From the NCBI GenBank assembly GCA_977006965.1, contig OZ345358.1:930001-994000 (forward strand): a stretch of DNA of 64,000 bases, given 5' to 3'. Position 1 is the first letter of the stretch; each line of letters starts with the position of its first letter. Of the stretch, positions 31,777-42,967 are shown in pieces. The notes under the pieces are model-generated. The model was given only the letters and a program-made list of their open reading frames with translations. It did no database searches and was not told the origin of the DNA. Origin of the DNA: Phymatolithon calcareum. Lineage: Eukaryota > Rhodophyta > Florideophyceae > Hapalidiales. Both the position numbers and the translations under genes were made by a program.

Positions 31777-34700
31777 CAAATATTGGAGAATTGCAACAAT
31801 GAATGTGGGGGGTTCCCCCGAGACCCCCGAGTACCTTCGAAAGTTGGTGAATAACCACGGAGTCGACGTGATTGGACTCACCGAAACACATTTGAGGTCT
31901 GAAGCACGTATCCGGACAGAAATGTTCACAATGAATGCCCCCAGACCCGAACTCGTCACACAAGATGGGCCCAACCACCAAAATTCCTCGAGTCACAGGC
32001 GTGGATCCGCGAGAAACTTTGGAGGCGTATCACTTGTCTTCCGAAGAGGATGTGGAGCGAAGCTGATCTTCAAGTACGCAAAGATTCATTACCAAGTCCT
32101 CATTCCCCAAGTAGGAAACCTGAAAATTGGGGTGGTATATATGTCACCTAAATACACGCGCCAAGAAACAGAAAAGTGTCTTTCGCTCATAAATAGACAT
32201 GCAAGAGGCCAGGCCATCATCTGCGGAGACTGTAATGCAAGACATAAATCATGGGACAAGAAATCCAACAGAATAGGAAACCAAGTGGCAAAGTGGGCAG
32301 AAGAAAAAGGATGGATGCTAAAAACCCACTCGGAACCGACGTTCGAGACCAATAATTACGCGAGTAATATCGACTTTTTCGCGACAAAAGGGATAACCAC
32401 GTCAAACGCAAGCTCTCCGGAAGATATTTTGACAGGAAGCGCACAGCACAAACGGGTGTGCACGCGCCTCAGAAGCCGACAAGACCAAGAACCCTCCCAA
32501 TCTAGAAGACCAGTCAGTATGCGAAACTGGAATGATAAGAAGCAAAGGATCTCTAACAAGGAACAGATGAGAGATCTCATTGAAGACTTGAAAAACTGCG
32601 CCTCTGTCGGAAAATTAGAGAGTATCTACAAGAAGATAGTCGAACTCGGAGGGAAGGCACGTCAGGACACAAAAGTCCAAAACGTGGCCCGCAGCTACAA
32701 AAAGGAGCTTCCCGCGATTATAGAAAGCCTCGAAAAGTGCAAAACCTCAAGACAGTTGCACAAGGCATACAAGAAACTTGTCAAAACGTGGTGCGAGCCT
32801 TGGAGAACAGGGAAGCGCATCCCGGCACGATACAAATCATTCTGGAGCATTGAGCTCGACAAACTGGCCCTGAGAAGAAAGAAACTCTACAGAAGAGCCA
32901 GAATGACACAAAGACCTGAAGACTGGGGACTATACCACGAGTGTAAATACCAAGTACGGACAAAGGTAAACAAGCGGAAATACGAACAGTATCAAGAGTA
33001 CATCTCTGAGCTAGAGGAGAAGGACGGACAAACTGCCCTGAAGCAGCTAGCCAGGATGAAGAAGAAAATCAGAAGACGAACGACAAGAAACAAGATGAAC
33101 GGAAGACCAATGAACAGTACCAGACTCTCTGCCCACATATCAAAAACATGCCATAGTCCCGAAAAGTGGCAACCTGGGCTAAGCAAGTTCACATGTCTTG
33201 AAGATATGAGGGACACCACTGAAACAGCCATCCGGAGATCGCCAACTGGAAAGGCACCCGGCCTGGGCGAAGTTAAGGCAGAGATGCTGAAAGTCAATGC
33301 TTCTCTGAATGCAGACGCGCTTACGGCCTTGTGGAGAGCCTGTGGGAGGTGTGGAGATTTGCCCCTCCACTGGCAGAAAGCACTCCTCGTCCCAATACAC
33401 AAGAGCGGGACACACGAGGAACCCGGAAACTATCGCCCAATATCCCTGCTTAGCCAAGCAAGGAAAATCATAGAGACGGCCATCGATATCAAGCTGCGCA
33501 AGGTATACGACAACCACTGGTACCAACTTGGCTTCCAAAAGGGAAAAAATACTGAGCTGGCCATTCTAAGGGCCACGGAGCTGCTGAAAGGAGGCCAGCG
33601 ATGCGTAGCAGTCCTGGACCTGAAAGCGGCATACGACGCAGTTCCGAGAAAACACTTAGTGAAACGAATGAGACAAGTGCTGCCTCCCGAGGTCTGCACC
33701 ATGGCCGAGGCATTTCTGTCACCCTCGTGGGTTTCAACAATTGGAGATGCCGACAAGAAGTGGTTTTTAGTGGACAGGGGTGTACCACAAGGGTCCCCAC
33801 TCAGCCCGAGTCTGTACAACATTTTTATGGATGAGTTCGCCGAGCGTATGAGCGAGGTCCCGAGCACATGGGCGGACGTCCCCGCTGTCTTATTCGCAGA
33901 CGACGTTCTTCTGTCAGAGAAATCACCCGTTGCATTGCAAGGCATGCTGGACATAGCTACTCGGTGGGCCAAAGAGCGCGGTATGACATGGAATACGAAA
34001 AAGGGAAAAAGCGAGATCCTAGAATCAGAGGAAACAGCAAGCGAAACATTCAAACTGGCGAACATGGTCCTGACGCACGTCCCGGAGGTCACCTACATTG
34101 GAGTCTCCCTTGAACCCGAAGGAATATCAGACACGAAAATGATACAACGCCTGAAGAAGGCAAGGTCCGCCGTATATGAGTTGCGTACACTTGGAATATT
34201 CAAGAAAGGGCTGACCATTCAAAAGTGCATCAAGGTGTACAAGGCACTATTCCAGCCACGTTGGGAATACGCAATGCATCTAACGCCATGGACAGAAGAC
34301 ATCGAGAAGGCCGCCAAGGAAGTTGAGCAAACGTTCTTCAGCCAAATGTTTGGTCCTCTCTCCAGAGGAAGGGCAGACAGACTCCGACTGTTGTGCCGAA
34401 TCCAAACACCGAACCAAAGACGGGAAATCCTGGCCTTCAAGATGCTGAGGAGAACAAAGGACAAAGAAAAGATGTACCTACAAAAGCCGCCTGAGAGCAG
34501 AAACAACCAAGAGCTCCATTCGACCAGGAACGACATTGCCGCTATGGAAAACAGGGAACCGTTTGTGGAAGCAACCAAACACATTCAAGCAAAGCAGTCT
34601 GCCGAAATGCTTCGCTCAAAATTCCTCACAATGGAAGGAGATCGTCTCGAATTGAAGAGGAAGAGGAGAATCGCGTATGACAAGACGAGCGAGCTACCAG

Positions 34701-34963
34701 CAATCCTCAAACTCCCGAAGGTGAAGCACAGGCAATTAGCGCTTCAGTACGTCTGCGGAAGATTTCCGCAGGTGTCGACAACAAGCACGGTGGAAAAATT
34801 TGGAAACCCTGCTCGACAGCATATGGCAACGCTGGAAAACAATCTGTCAGGATATGACTTGGAAGAAGTAAAAAGACCGGATACCGAGAAAGCACTTAAC
34901 GAGCTCCTGCTATTCAGCAAGACAATCATAGAGTGCATGGAAAATGAAGAAGGACTGCTCTGA
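31766..34963 (+). CDS. LINE ORF2: AP endonuclease and reverse transcriptase
   Basis: A 1065-residue intact frame. The N-terminal 230 residues form the apurinic-like endonuclease: IATMNVGG at the start, GLTETHLRS (catalytic Glu), ICGDCNARHKSWD, PTF...SNIDFF and an AQHK motif in the position of the final His. The reverse transcriptase follows at about 540-800: NYRPISLLS, QLGFQKGKNTE, VLDLKAAYDAVP (first catalytic Asp), GVPQGSPLSP, and VLFADDVLL (the catalytic Asp pair). No RNase H domain is seen. It nicks target DNA and copies element RNA at the nick. All key residues are present, so it could mobilise its own or SINE RNA. Confidence 0.92.
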   Translation: MIFNKYWRIATMNVGGSPETPEYLRKLVNNHGVDVIGLTETHLRSEARIRTEMFTMNAPRPELVTQDGPNHQNSSSHRRGSARNFGGVSLVFRRGCGAKLIFKYAKIHYQVLIPQVGNLKIGVVYMSPKYTRQETEKCLSLINRHARGQAIICGDCNARHKSWDKKSNRIGNQVAKWAEEKGWMLKTHSEPTFETNNYASNIDFFATKGITTSNASSPEDILTGSAQHKRVCTRLRSRQDQEPSQSRRPVSMRNWNDKKQRISNKEQMRDLIEDLKNCASVGKLESIYKKIVELGGKARQDTKVQNVARSYKKELPAIIESLEKCKTSRQLHKAYKKLVKTWCEPWRTGKRIPARYKSFWSIELDKLALRRKKLYRRARMTQRPEDWGLYHECKYQVRTKVNKRKYEQYQEYISELEEKDGQTALKQLARMKKKIRRRTTRNKMNGRPMNSTRLSAHISKTCHSPEKWQPGLSKFTCLEDMRDTTETAIRRSPTGKAPGLGEVKAEMLKVNASLNADALTALWRACGRCGDLPLHWQKALLVPIHKSGTHEEPGNYRPISLLSQARKIIETAIDIKLRKVYDNHWYQLGFQKGKNTELAILRATELLKGGQRCVAVLDLKAAYDAVPRKHLVKRMRQVLPPEVCTMAEAFLSPSWVSTIGDADKKWFLVDRGVPQGSPLSPSLYNIFMDEFAERMSEVPSTWADVPAVLFADDVLLSEKSPVALQGMLDIATRWAKERGMTWNTKKGKSEILESEETASETFKLANMVLTHVPEVTYIGVSLEPEGISDTKMIQRLKKARSAVYELRTLGIFKKGLTIQKCIKVYKALFQPRWEYAMHLTPWTEDIEKAAKEVEQTFFSQMFGPLSRGRADRLRLLCRIQTPNQRREILAFKMLRRTKDKEKMYLQKPPESRNNQELHSTRNDIAAMENREPFVEATKHIQAKQSAEMLRSKFLTMEGDRLELKRKRRIAYDKTSELPAILKLPKVKHRQLALQYVCGRFPQVSTTSTVEKFGNPARQHMATLENNLSGYDLEEVKRPDTEKALNELLLFSKTIIECMENEEGLL

Positions 34964-35355
34964 AATCAAGATACGGGAAGTTAACTAGATGTCCCTCAGG
35001 ACACAAAGCCAAATAGCGGGAACACCAGCAGCGAACCCACAAGAACACCACATAGTAGGTAGGACGATCCAGGTTCCAAACTTTCCCCACCGCCTATGGA
35101 AGGCGGTAGGTTTCAACGGTCTACACATTGGAAGGTAGCAACTGAGGAAGCCTTGCCCGTATATTCGTAAGACTGTGAGGCTTTTAAATAAACTCCAATC
35201 AAAAAAAAAAAACTTGCTCAATTCCATCATGTTTAGTATGCAGATTCTTGAATTATCTAGGATGCTACATTCTGGAACTGCCATGAGTGCTGTCGTCCGA
35301 GGCCGTATCTCTGACAACCGGACTCATCTTTATAAACGACTGAAGACGTCTGCCT

Positions 35356-35865
35356 ACTGATTCTATCATGAGCGTAGTCGTTGGAAGCAGTATCACCAGA
35401 AACCACATTTATGTCAATAACACACTCGGCGATCCTCTAAGTTGCTTCGTACAAGTACTTTCGTGAGTGTGATCGCGAGAGATAGTACTTTCGCTAACCA
35501 CACTAATGAGAAGATCCGGCTATGTTGAATGATCTACACGCTTCCGAACACTATCATGAATGTGGTCGCCGCCGATTATGTCTCCAACGACCACACTCAC
35601 GTATCAACTAATTAACTTAATTTTTAAGTTTGAGCCTCACGATGCAATCATGAGTACAGTTTCCCGACATACTATCTTCGGCGACTACATTTTTGCAAAA
35701 ACTCGGACCAGTTCATTCTTTAGGATGGCGCCTCCTGATGCGATCAAGAGTATTGGATCCAGGATAATATCTCCAGAAACTACATTACTGTTTGTAATCG
35801 AATCGGCTTGATCTTCAAGATCTGCCCAATGATACTACTATGAGTTTAACCTCAGGAGATAATAT
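35356..35865 (+). repeat. Degenerate tandem repeat, period about 94 bp
   Basis: Six weakly similar blocks, starting near 35368, 35463, 35549, 35645, 35740 and 35834, share a core like gatnctatcatgagtgtngtc followed about 20 bases on by tatctccngnnacnacatt. They differ at many positions, so the array is old. Part is open as a frame (35560-35811), but no protein family is recognised. A computed dot plot is needed to fix the period. Confidence 0.45.
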
Positions 35866-36721
35866 CCTCTTCAGCGCAGCTCATGTGGCAACCGATGCTG
35901 TTGTTCTCTAAATCGCCGTCTCCGTCGTTACTATTATCGTGTCAAACTCATCGCGTTTCAACCGTACAAGCGGATAGCCGCACTTAAAAGAACGTAAAGC
36001 AGAAATCGATCATACAAGGTCTGGAATCCGACATAAGAAGATGATGCTTTACTGTAAATTGTAGTTTGCGTACATGAATGACACGGAAGGGATAGTTTTC
36101 CAGAGTTTGTAGGTCGGTTGGCCTATACCTTCGAAGTCTATCGGACGTTCGGTACATCTAGAGTCCCCATTTTCGCCTTCAATCTTCTCATCTTCTTCCC
36201 GGATTACATCTTTGGTCACAGATACTAATGCGTCAGCAAGTGAATTGGCATCAATCGAGAAAAAACACAGAATAGTTCCTGCACTATATAATGAGCGAGG
36301 CAAAGTACGTGACATGAATTTCTGTAATAAATCAGATTGAGACAACTTTTCATAAAGGGAGCCTCGATTCTTTTTTAGATAGTGCACTATTCTTGCACTC
36401 TGGAATAGGCGAGGACGAATGCTGTTCCCAGATCTCTTAAATTATAAGATGGAAAATTTTAGGTTTAACATAATAACGGCTTTAGCCGAACTGTTTTGGA
36501 ACTAAGCTGTGTTTGTTGATTTTGATCCCAGGTTCGAAACTCTGGGCTGGCGAAGAAAAAAGATGGCAAAAAGACAGGAAAATCTATCGAATCTATCGGG
36601 GTCCGTTTCCGAGGTATTGAGAAACATGGGCTACAGTCGGAGGAAGAGCTGTGCAAGGTATCGCATTCAAAATATACGTTAAAGAACATATAGCTTGCGA
36701 GAAGAGTCATAGGGGACTTTG
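35866..36721. other. Space without a supported gene
   Basis: About 850 bp. Minus-strand frames 36049-36387 and 36465-36710 match nothing known. The last 150 bp may belong to the N-terminal part of the Crypton remnant that follows. Confidence 0.35.
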
Positions 36722-38745
36722 CTTTGAAACTTAATGTACAAGATCCGAAGCAAGTTACTCCAGCAACTTCAAGGTTTCTGATGAACTTGCTGTACTCCTA
36801 CTTCTACATGGGCACACAAAAGCCCTTTCAGATGATACGATGGGAGGATTGATTCAGGGACTCAGAAATGTTTACTTGGAGCATGGACATCGGGGCACGT
36901 AGCACATGGACGGGAAAGCAGAACAGGTAAATGGGAATCCTCTCATAGGAACCGAGGATATAAAACGGCTGAGAGCCTCGCACAGGGTATACTTGGCGCA
37001 CATTGGTCGTACGAAACGACGAGAACGGCCCCTATCTCTCGCACTTGTATGTGAGCATGCTAAGCGCTTCTAGTTCGGATGTGGTCGTCAAATTGACTAC
37101 AGGGACGTGCTACACAATCACGGTAGTTGGGCTAAATACGGGTCTACGATTTGATGAAGTATGAAAGATGCGCATGGAACACGTAACTGTTCTTCCTGGA
37201 GTACAGGGAACTGGCAGCGTATTACTGTACATTCCTCAATCAATTAAGAATTCCACAAAAGGGCGAGAATACGAATTGAAAGAATGGCCAGGAAATACAA
37301 GAATGAGGACGTCTATAATTATGGATCCGTTTCTTGCACTATTATCATGGATAAAAACAAGAGGAAATAGAGAAGGGTCTCTATTCAATGATGTCAACAG
37401 CAAGAATATGATCATTACAAGAAGGCATGGAGTGTAAGTGAATTCATGGAGTTCCTTCGTGTGAGACCTCGTTTGTGTGGGGTCGGACCTTGAAGCCTGC
37501 AGATGTATTCCGGTCACTCTCTCAAACGTGGAGCAGTGCAGCTATACAGATCCCTTGGAATTATGGACGAACAAATCATGGAAATAATTCAAATGACTGG
37601 AAAAACGCATATGCGAATTACTGCGAAGCGTACAACGATTGCTCGCCTACGAAGCTGCCGCGATTTTCAAATGTGAAGGACTTTATGCTGGAGATCAAGA
37701 CTACAGTTGATAAAAATAATTTAAACCGTGCTGATGTTGTAAATTCTGAACATGTACCTGAGGATGCCTAAATAACTGAAAGAATCAATTCTTTTCCGGG
37801 GGTGGTGTATGCAGAGCAGGCCTGTGTGAGTGGAATAGATACTGCAAGCCTCGTAAGGATTTATGTTTCCCAGGACTTGTCTCAAGTGGGAACCATGGAA
37901 TCAAGATAAATGTAGAACTGAGGTGACTAGATCTTCCCAAACCTCGACCATGCGTCTCCGAACTTCGCCGTCGTGATGGAGCGTGTCAAAGACGCAAAGA
38001 AAATCCAAGGTGGTGGGAGCGGCGAAGGATTTCAGGACCCTGAACAGCTGCAGAATATGGCGGGAGATTATCTGGCCAAGATTCAGGAGGACATTTTTCT
38101 TCATACCAGCAGCTCTGCTTTTAAAGAACACAGGTTTGAAACCGTTGGAAACAACGACAAAGAAATATGGAAAACTAAACTTTATTCAAGACTTAAGCAT
38201 CTTTCCGGGTCCATAGACGGAGAAACTGGTGCACTGAATTCCATATCGCGCTTTACCCAAACAAGCGTGCTCAACGAAACTAAAACAGCTCCAATGAGGC
38301 AGCACATTCCCGGTCTTCCAACAAATATTGAAGATTTGATACATCTGTGGAGGAAAGGAAGTCCAACCCTCGGATTTCGCCCGGTATTTATGTACGACTC
38401 CGCCGAGAGGCGAAAGCTACTTATCCCGGGGTATAAAAACGCGACTTGGGTATCGAGCGGTCAGAAACGTGCATATCAAAGACTGAAAGCCTTTCTAAGG
38501 CCGTTTCGAAGTTTAATCACAATATTTAGGATATGTTGTGCGAAGTCTCTGACTCTGCTTGGCAAACGGCTGTAGAGGCTTCCAATGAGAAGTGGTCTTT
38601 GAAACAGTTAAAGAAGAAGCTCTCCTCTTTAGAAGCAATCGTTAAAAAATTACGACTTTGCGATACGTATATAGATAGCACATCATCATCTACGTACTTC
38701 CGGAAGACCATGAAGAAAAACAATTCCCCTTTTTACAAAAATTGA
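36722..38745 (+). pseudogene. Decayed Crypton-type element (tyrosine recombinase)
   Basis: Broken by several stops and frameshifts. Recognisable parts on the plus strand: KLNVQDPKQVTPAT near 36727; LNTGLRFDEV near 37133-37161, with the catalytic Arg of tyrosine recombinases, ended by a TGA; then SIKNSTKGREY, LKEWPGNT and MDPFLALLSWIKTRG, the core typical of Crypton recombinases; and at 38300-38500 the PGLPTNIEDLIHLWRKG ... YQRLKAF segment resembling the GCR1-type C-terminal DNA-binding domain found in Cryptons. Cryptons recombine through a covalent tyrosine-DNA intermediate. The catalytic His and Tyr region is too decayed to identify. Ends were not found. Confidence 0.6.
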
Positions 38746-39803
38746 AAACTGAACGTTGACTACTTGATTTTAGCCATATTCTTCCTATTCTTCTCACTCC
38801 CATTTCGAATACATTCTTTTCAAGCGCCACACTTCTTTTTAGTGTCCAGACTTTGGTCATCACGGTTCTTGAAATATCCGTCGCGTAGTCGGAATCCATT
38901 CAAAATTGTTCACGGAGACTATTTTTCCGTTATTTAGTCGACTCCTATACTGCCTACTTAGTGCCCTGCTACAGAAGAATGTGAAAAGCAGATATCGAAG
39001 CTACATTGAACTGCGCGTGGTGAGCGACGTCTCGATTTTAGTACGCACTCTCGGAAAAAATGCGTAGAAACTACACACCTTGTTTTGAAAAGTGTTCTTT
39101 ATTTTCCAATCAAGTACTGCCATATGAATTCCAATGAGCGCTTCATAGTCCTATCCCCACTAAAACGATAGTTCTTAATCGGAGATGGAGAAGTGGATCT
39201 TCTATGTAATAACGATGCTTTGGAAAATTTGAAATCTCTCTACAAATCTATATGTACTCAACTAGGTGATCAAAAAGATGGTGTGAGATTGTGTACACTT
39301 TTCCTCCAAATGCGCTATACGTTTTAAAATGGATAGTTGTACGCTGGCACTGTCTTTTTGCAGCCCGATCTCCATTGGGAACATGAGTACATGACATATC
39401 GTTCATACGAGGTGCTGGCGTCAGTCGCCTGTGTCCCCAGCGGTCTTTCTTGTGAAACAGTACTCTTGAGCAACTCTTCTTCTGATCATCGTGCACAGAG
39501 CAAATTGTTCGGAGAGTTTACGGAAGAAAGTAACAGAATATCTTGAATCAATTTTTATAGTTTCGTCTTAGCTACATTCGAGCAATCTAAGAGCTCTTTT
39601 ACATGAGGAGATTTTTGTGCGCAAGGTTCCAATGCTTTGATAAATGGCTTCGATATTGAAAGGACCCGTTACAGAATTCACACTGATATTCTCGTTCACC
39701 CTGCTCAGAGAGAGTGGCTCAATAATTGAAAAATATATTAAAGGACTCCATATTAGTAACTGTTTGCTGTACTCCCTGTGTGATATCATGTCCTTCCAAC
39801 TTG
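38746..39803. other. Space without a supported gene
   Basis: About 1 kb. Only short frames with no recognisable motif on either strand. Confidence 0.4.
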
Positions 39804-40198
39804 CTAAGTGCACAAATTTATATGCCTTTGGAGATTATCTTGAAAGGAGAATTTTAAACCGCAGTTGTCGCACACATGCAGTCTCTGTCCAAAACGTACT
39901 GATTTGATCTGGAAAAGAACAAACATGAAGTTAGAATTACGAACAGAAATACACACAATGGAGTTTGTTACCCGAATTAGTCCGTTGCTAGTTTCCGATG
40001 GATGCCAATTTTCTACAGAAAACGTACATGCTTATTCAGATTTCCGACCCCCGCGTACGATAATGAGCGCAAACTGCATTTAAAAGGCGATTTTCTTTGG
40101 ATATTGATATCCTTCACTGCACCAGAGCCACTTTTGTCTTCGTTCAGTAGAAACTTAATGCTCATCTTATGAGGCGCAAGTACGCTCGGGAAATCCAT
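39804..40198 (-). CDS. Small C2H2 zinc-finger protein, two exons (possibly decayed)
   Basis: Exon 1 40198-40028 starts MDFPSVLAPHKMSIKFLLN; intron 40027-39909 has donor GTACGT and acceptor TTTTCCAG with a TCTAAC branch site; exon 2 39908-39804. The spliced product (about 91 residues) carries two fingers: the first (FKCSLRSLSYAGVGNLNKH) has Arg in place of the second Cys, so is degenerate; the second (HVCDNCGLKF ... LQRHINLC) is a C2HC finger. The gene ends soon after. Similar pieces at 40918-41447 and 44001-44200 suggest a small family. Sequence-specific DNA binding is what such fingers do, but two fingers, one damaged, leave function doubtful. Confidence 0.5.
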
Positions 40199-40917
40199 GC
40201 TGTCGGACGTGTTTTCCAAAGGATCGTTCGGAACTGGAGAACGATGGATTACTTTCGGAGAACTGAATGCACTAAACGTGCCATGAATGGCATATATTAT
40301 TGATCAGAGACTGAATATACTGAGACAAGAATAGAACAGTATGAGCAGCATATGAATGGTTTAAATCTGAATATACTTTCCAAAACCTCAACAGTGTACT
40401 ACTCTATTGTGCTGGATAGGTTTGAATGCTTCGTAAATCCTTTTTTGCACTGACTGTAACGGCAAGGTTTCTTCTTCTAATGATCAGGGGAGAGCAGTGA
40501 TCTACGATTAGGTGAGGTAAGAAAAGCAGTTCGCGAGGAAATGGAGCTCCGCCGACTTCTCGCGGAGGAAGCAGAGCCCTCCGTCGTGAGTCGTTTTGTG
40601 GAAGTGGAGCGATATGAAGGGTCCGTTGAGAAATCTATGATCAGAGTGTATAATTCATCAATGATCAGGCTGTAGACGTACGTACAGTGTCCGCAACCCC
40701 TTGTGGCCACATCACAAAGATCATCTCTCAGAGACAGCGGAGTCCCAGGCAGTTGCGTGCAATACTTGTACGAGTGCCGTGCTGATGCAGCGGCGTGCGC
40801 AGAAATTACCGTAATTGACCGTTGTCGTAGTTGACTTTTTTCGCATTTAAGACGTTCTTCGCCGTATCTCTGCGACATTTACGTCGGTAATACACAATAC
40901 TCTGGGCTTGGTTGGTC

Positions 40918-41447
40918 ATGGATATCTCTGGAACGAGCAAAATGAGCTTAAAAGTTATTTTGAATACTCCAGTCCTATCGTCTCGGAAACCGTCATCTTC
41001 CCGAATTGGAAAACATGCATCGAAATCTCGAGTTCGTTGCCCTTTTTTTGTTACGCTATTCGAAAAGGTGTACTTTGAGCAGGCATGTACGCGTGCAAAA
41101 TCCTCTTTCTCAGATCAGCGGTTCATTGGAATTATCTGAATGACATTTTCATTCTCTTTGCAGGTGAAGTAGATTCATTTGAAAGTGAACCAATTTGCAT
41201 GCATGATATGCTGATTGAAATTGGCCAGCCACTAAGGAATCGAGCGCCATATTTCTCGTGTGGATGAGATAAATGAGTTCATAATTCTAAAATCCAAATT
41301 CGAGGTGTCGCTAGACTAACATATGTTTTTTCAGGGAAAGACCAAGACTGTTTATATATGTGATATTTGTCGTGGAATCTACCTAGACAAAGCCCGTTTG
41401 TCTTCGCACATGGATACTGCGCATAGAGTCTCTACTTCAACTATATA
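40918..41447 (+). pseudogene. C2H2 zinc-finger gene remnant
   Basis: A start exon (MDISGTSKMSLKVILN...) resembles in layout the start of the zinc-finger gene at 40198, and the last exon (41336-41447), preceded by CTAAC and TTTTTTCAG, encodes a complete finger (YICDICRGIYLDKARLSSHMDTAH, C-x2-C, H-x4-H) shortly before a stop. Splice phases of a middle piece (about 41164-41270, acceptor TTTGCAG) do not fit cleanly with the last exon, so I treat it as decayed. Confidence 0.45.
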
Positions 41448-41868
41448 ATTGAACCTTGTAGATGGATGAATACTCCACCTTTTTTGCAAAACGAAGCCCT
41501 GTCATAGAATAAGAGCACATTGCAATGTGTAGATCGACTCAAAACCATAATCTCGTACTGGAAAAACTCCCATAGGCCTCTAACCCTTCTCGCGTAAAGA
41601 AAAGTGGTATACTTACGAGACCGTCTGCTCTTCCTTCTGTGTCTATCGTTCAGAAACGTTATGAGAGAGAAAAGAGATTTGATGAAGTAATGTGTGGGAC
41701 GGCGAAAGCGGTGAGAAATAGAAGAGATCACAAGATGAGAGGAGTAATGTAATAGTGGGCATGATAAGATGAAAGGAGCAAGGTATATGGAAAATGGAAG
41801 GGTAAGGGTAGCAAAGTATAGAAGATATGAAAAGATGAAGGGAGAAAGGTGGTGCGCGGGAAAGTAGA

Positions 41869-41985
41869 ACCCCCGTCTTTATGCGAGGAAGTAGAACCCC
41901 TCGTCTTTGTGCGGGGAAGTAGAACCCCTCGTCGTTTTGCGGGGAAAGTAAAGCCCGCCAACTTTGTACAGTGAAGAAGAACCCC
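41869..41985. repeat. 28-bp tandem repeat, about four copies
   Basis: Units of the type gaagtagaacccctcgtctt plus 8 bases (tgtgcggg). Copies differ at a few positions; the last is interrupted. It falls inside a 110-codon minus-strand frame that I regard as a by-product. Confidence 0.75.
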
Positions 41986-42149
41986 CTGTGTTGACTCCCT
42001 TCTGGAAATTGAAGAGAGCTGTGGACTATTGAAGAGTCTAGTACGTGTGTTCACTGGCACCGTAAGGCAGTAATCAAAACAAAGTGACTAAATGAAACTT
42101 GGAAGTAGGCTCATGGTTGTCATCATTGCACGAATTTAAAACAGCACGT

Positions 42150-42480
42150 TCCCTATGTAATTATTGATCCGACTGTTAATTTGAGACGTGAATTCCGTTG
42201 TGTTACCAGAGATCGGAGTACGCATACCATTGTGTAATCAGAGGCCCGAATGTATATTTTTTTAGGAACAAGTTCATTTAGTAGCCAGAAATCGGAGTTT
42301 GTATTTGTGACAACAAGTCCGTTGAGAAATCAGTGACTAGAGTGTACATTTTTAACATAGAGTCCGTTATGCAATCAGAATTGGTAGCGTACATTTGTAA
42401 AATAAAGTCCCCTCTGTATTTCATAATTGTAGTAGTGCATTGTAACAAATAGTGAGCTTCACGGACATGGCATTAGAAAG
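42150..42480. repeat. Degenerate tandem repeat, period about 45-50 bp
   Basis: Five or so blocks share gtccgttgtgnaatcagag followed by gagtgtacatttt-like sequence. A similar block (gtccgttgagaaatctatga) also occurs near 40621, so the unit is dispersed as well as tandem. Confidence 0.5.
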
Positions 42481-42967
42481 TGTAATGCGGTAGAGGCACC
42501 GTGGGGAGAAGCAGTACTGATGTATCGTTGGCGGGTCTGCTCATATTTTAAGAACCAAAACGGCATGTGTAAGCTGAGGTTTAGTTTTGGGAGGGTTTTA
42601 AAAGGCCCGCTCTGGTCAGCAAGTGTATATTAGAGTACGTAGGAGTGTTTGCCACGATCACGCTAAAGAGCTTACACACAGCGTTATACGAAGTCTTCTG
42701 GTTGATTTATGGAGAACCCCGAAGATTGTAAACCAGTATGGATCCCCACGGCGATCTTGTACTTGTCTCATTCTTCTGGCTAATTTATGAAGCATGCCGA
42801 AAATGATACAGCAGTACTTCTTTCTTATACTCGTCGCATGCATCATTCCGAGTACTAACTCCTTGTGATCACAGCTCTTTACTATAGTCACTATATAGTA
42901 AAATCCCGGATCTCGCTCAGTGCTCCTCATTTCCCACACGAAAAAGTCTACTCATCCCGTCCCAAAC
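42481..42967 (+). promoter_or_regulatory. Upstream region of the first tandem-RING gene
   Basis: No gene is seen. An actatatagtaaa sequence near 42889-42901, about 70 bp before the ATG at 42968, is a plausible TATA element. Confidence 0.35.

Larger units (their letters stand above)
31567..35211 (+). mobile_element. LINE (APE-type non-LTR retrotransposon), 5'-truncated in ORF1
   Basis: The element is bounded by the 15-bp direct repeat acttgctcaattcca (31552-31566 and 35212-35226) and ends in a run of 12 A's just before the right copy. The left end falls inside ORF1, so insertion was 5'-truncated as usual for LINEs. ORF2 is complete. An AATAAA signal lies at about 35187. Both target duplications are still identical and ORF2 has no stop, so insertion is recent. 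Confidence 0.93.
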
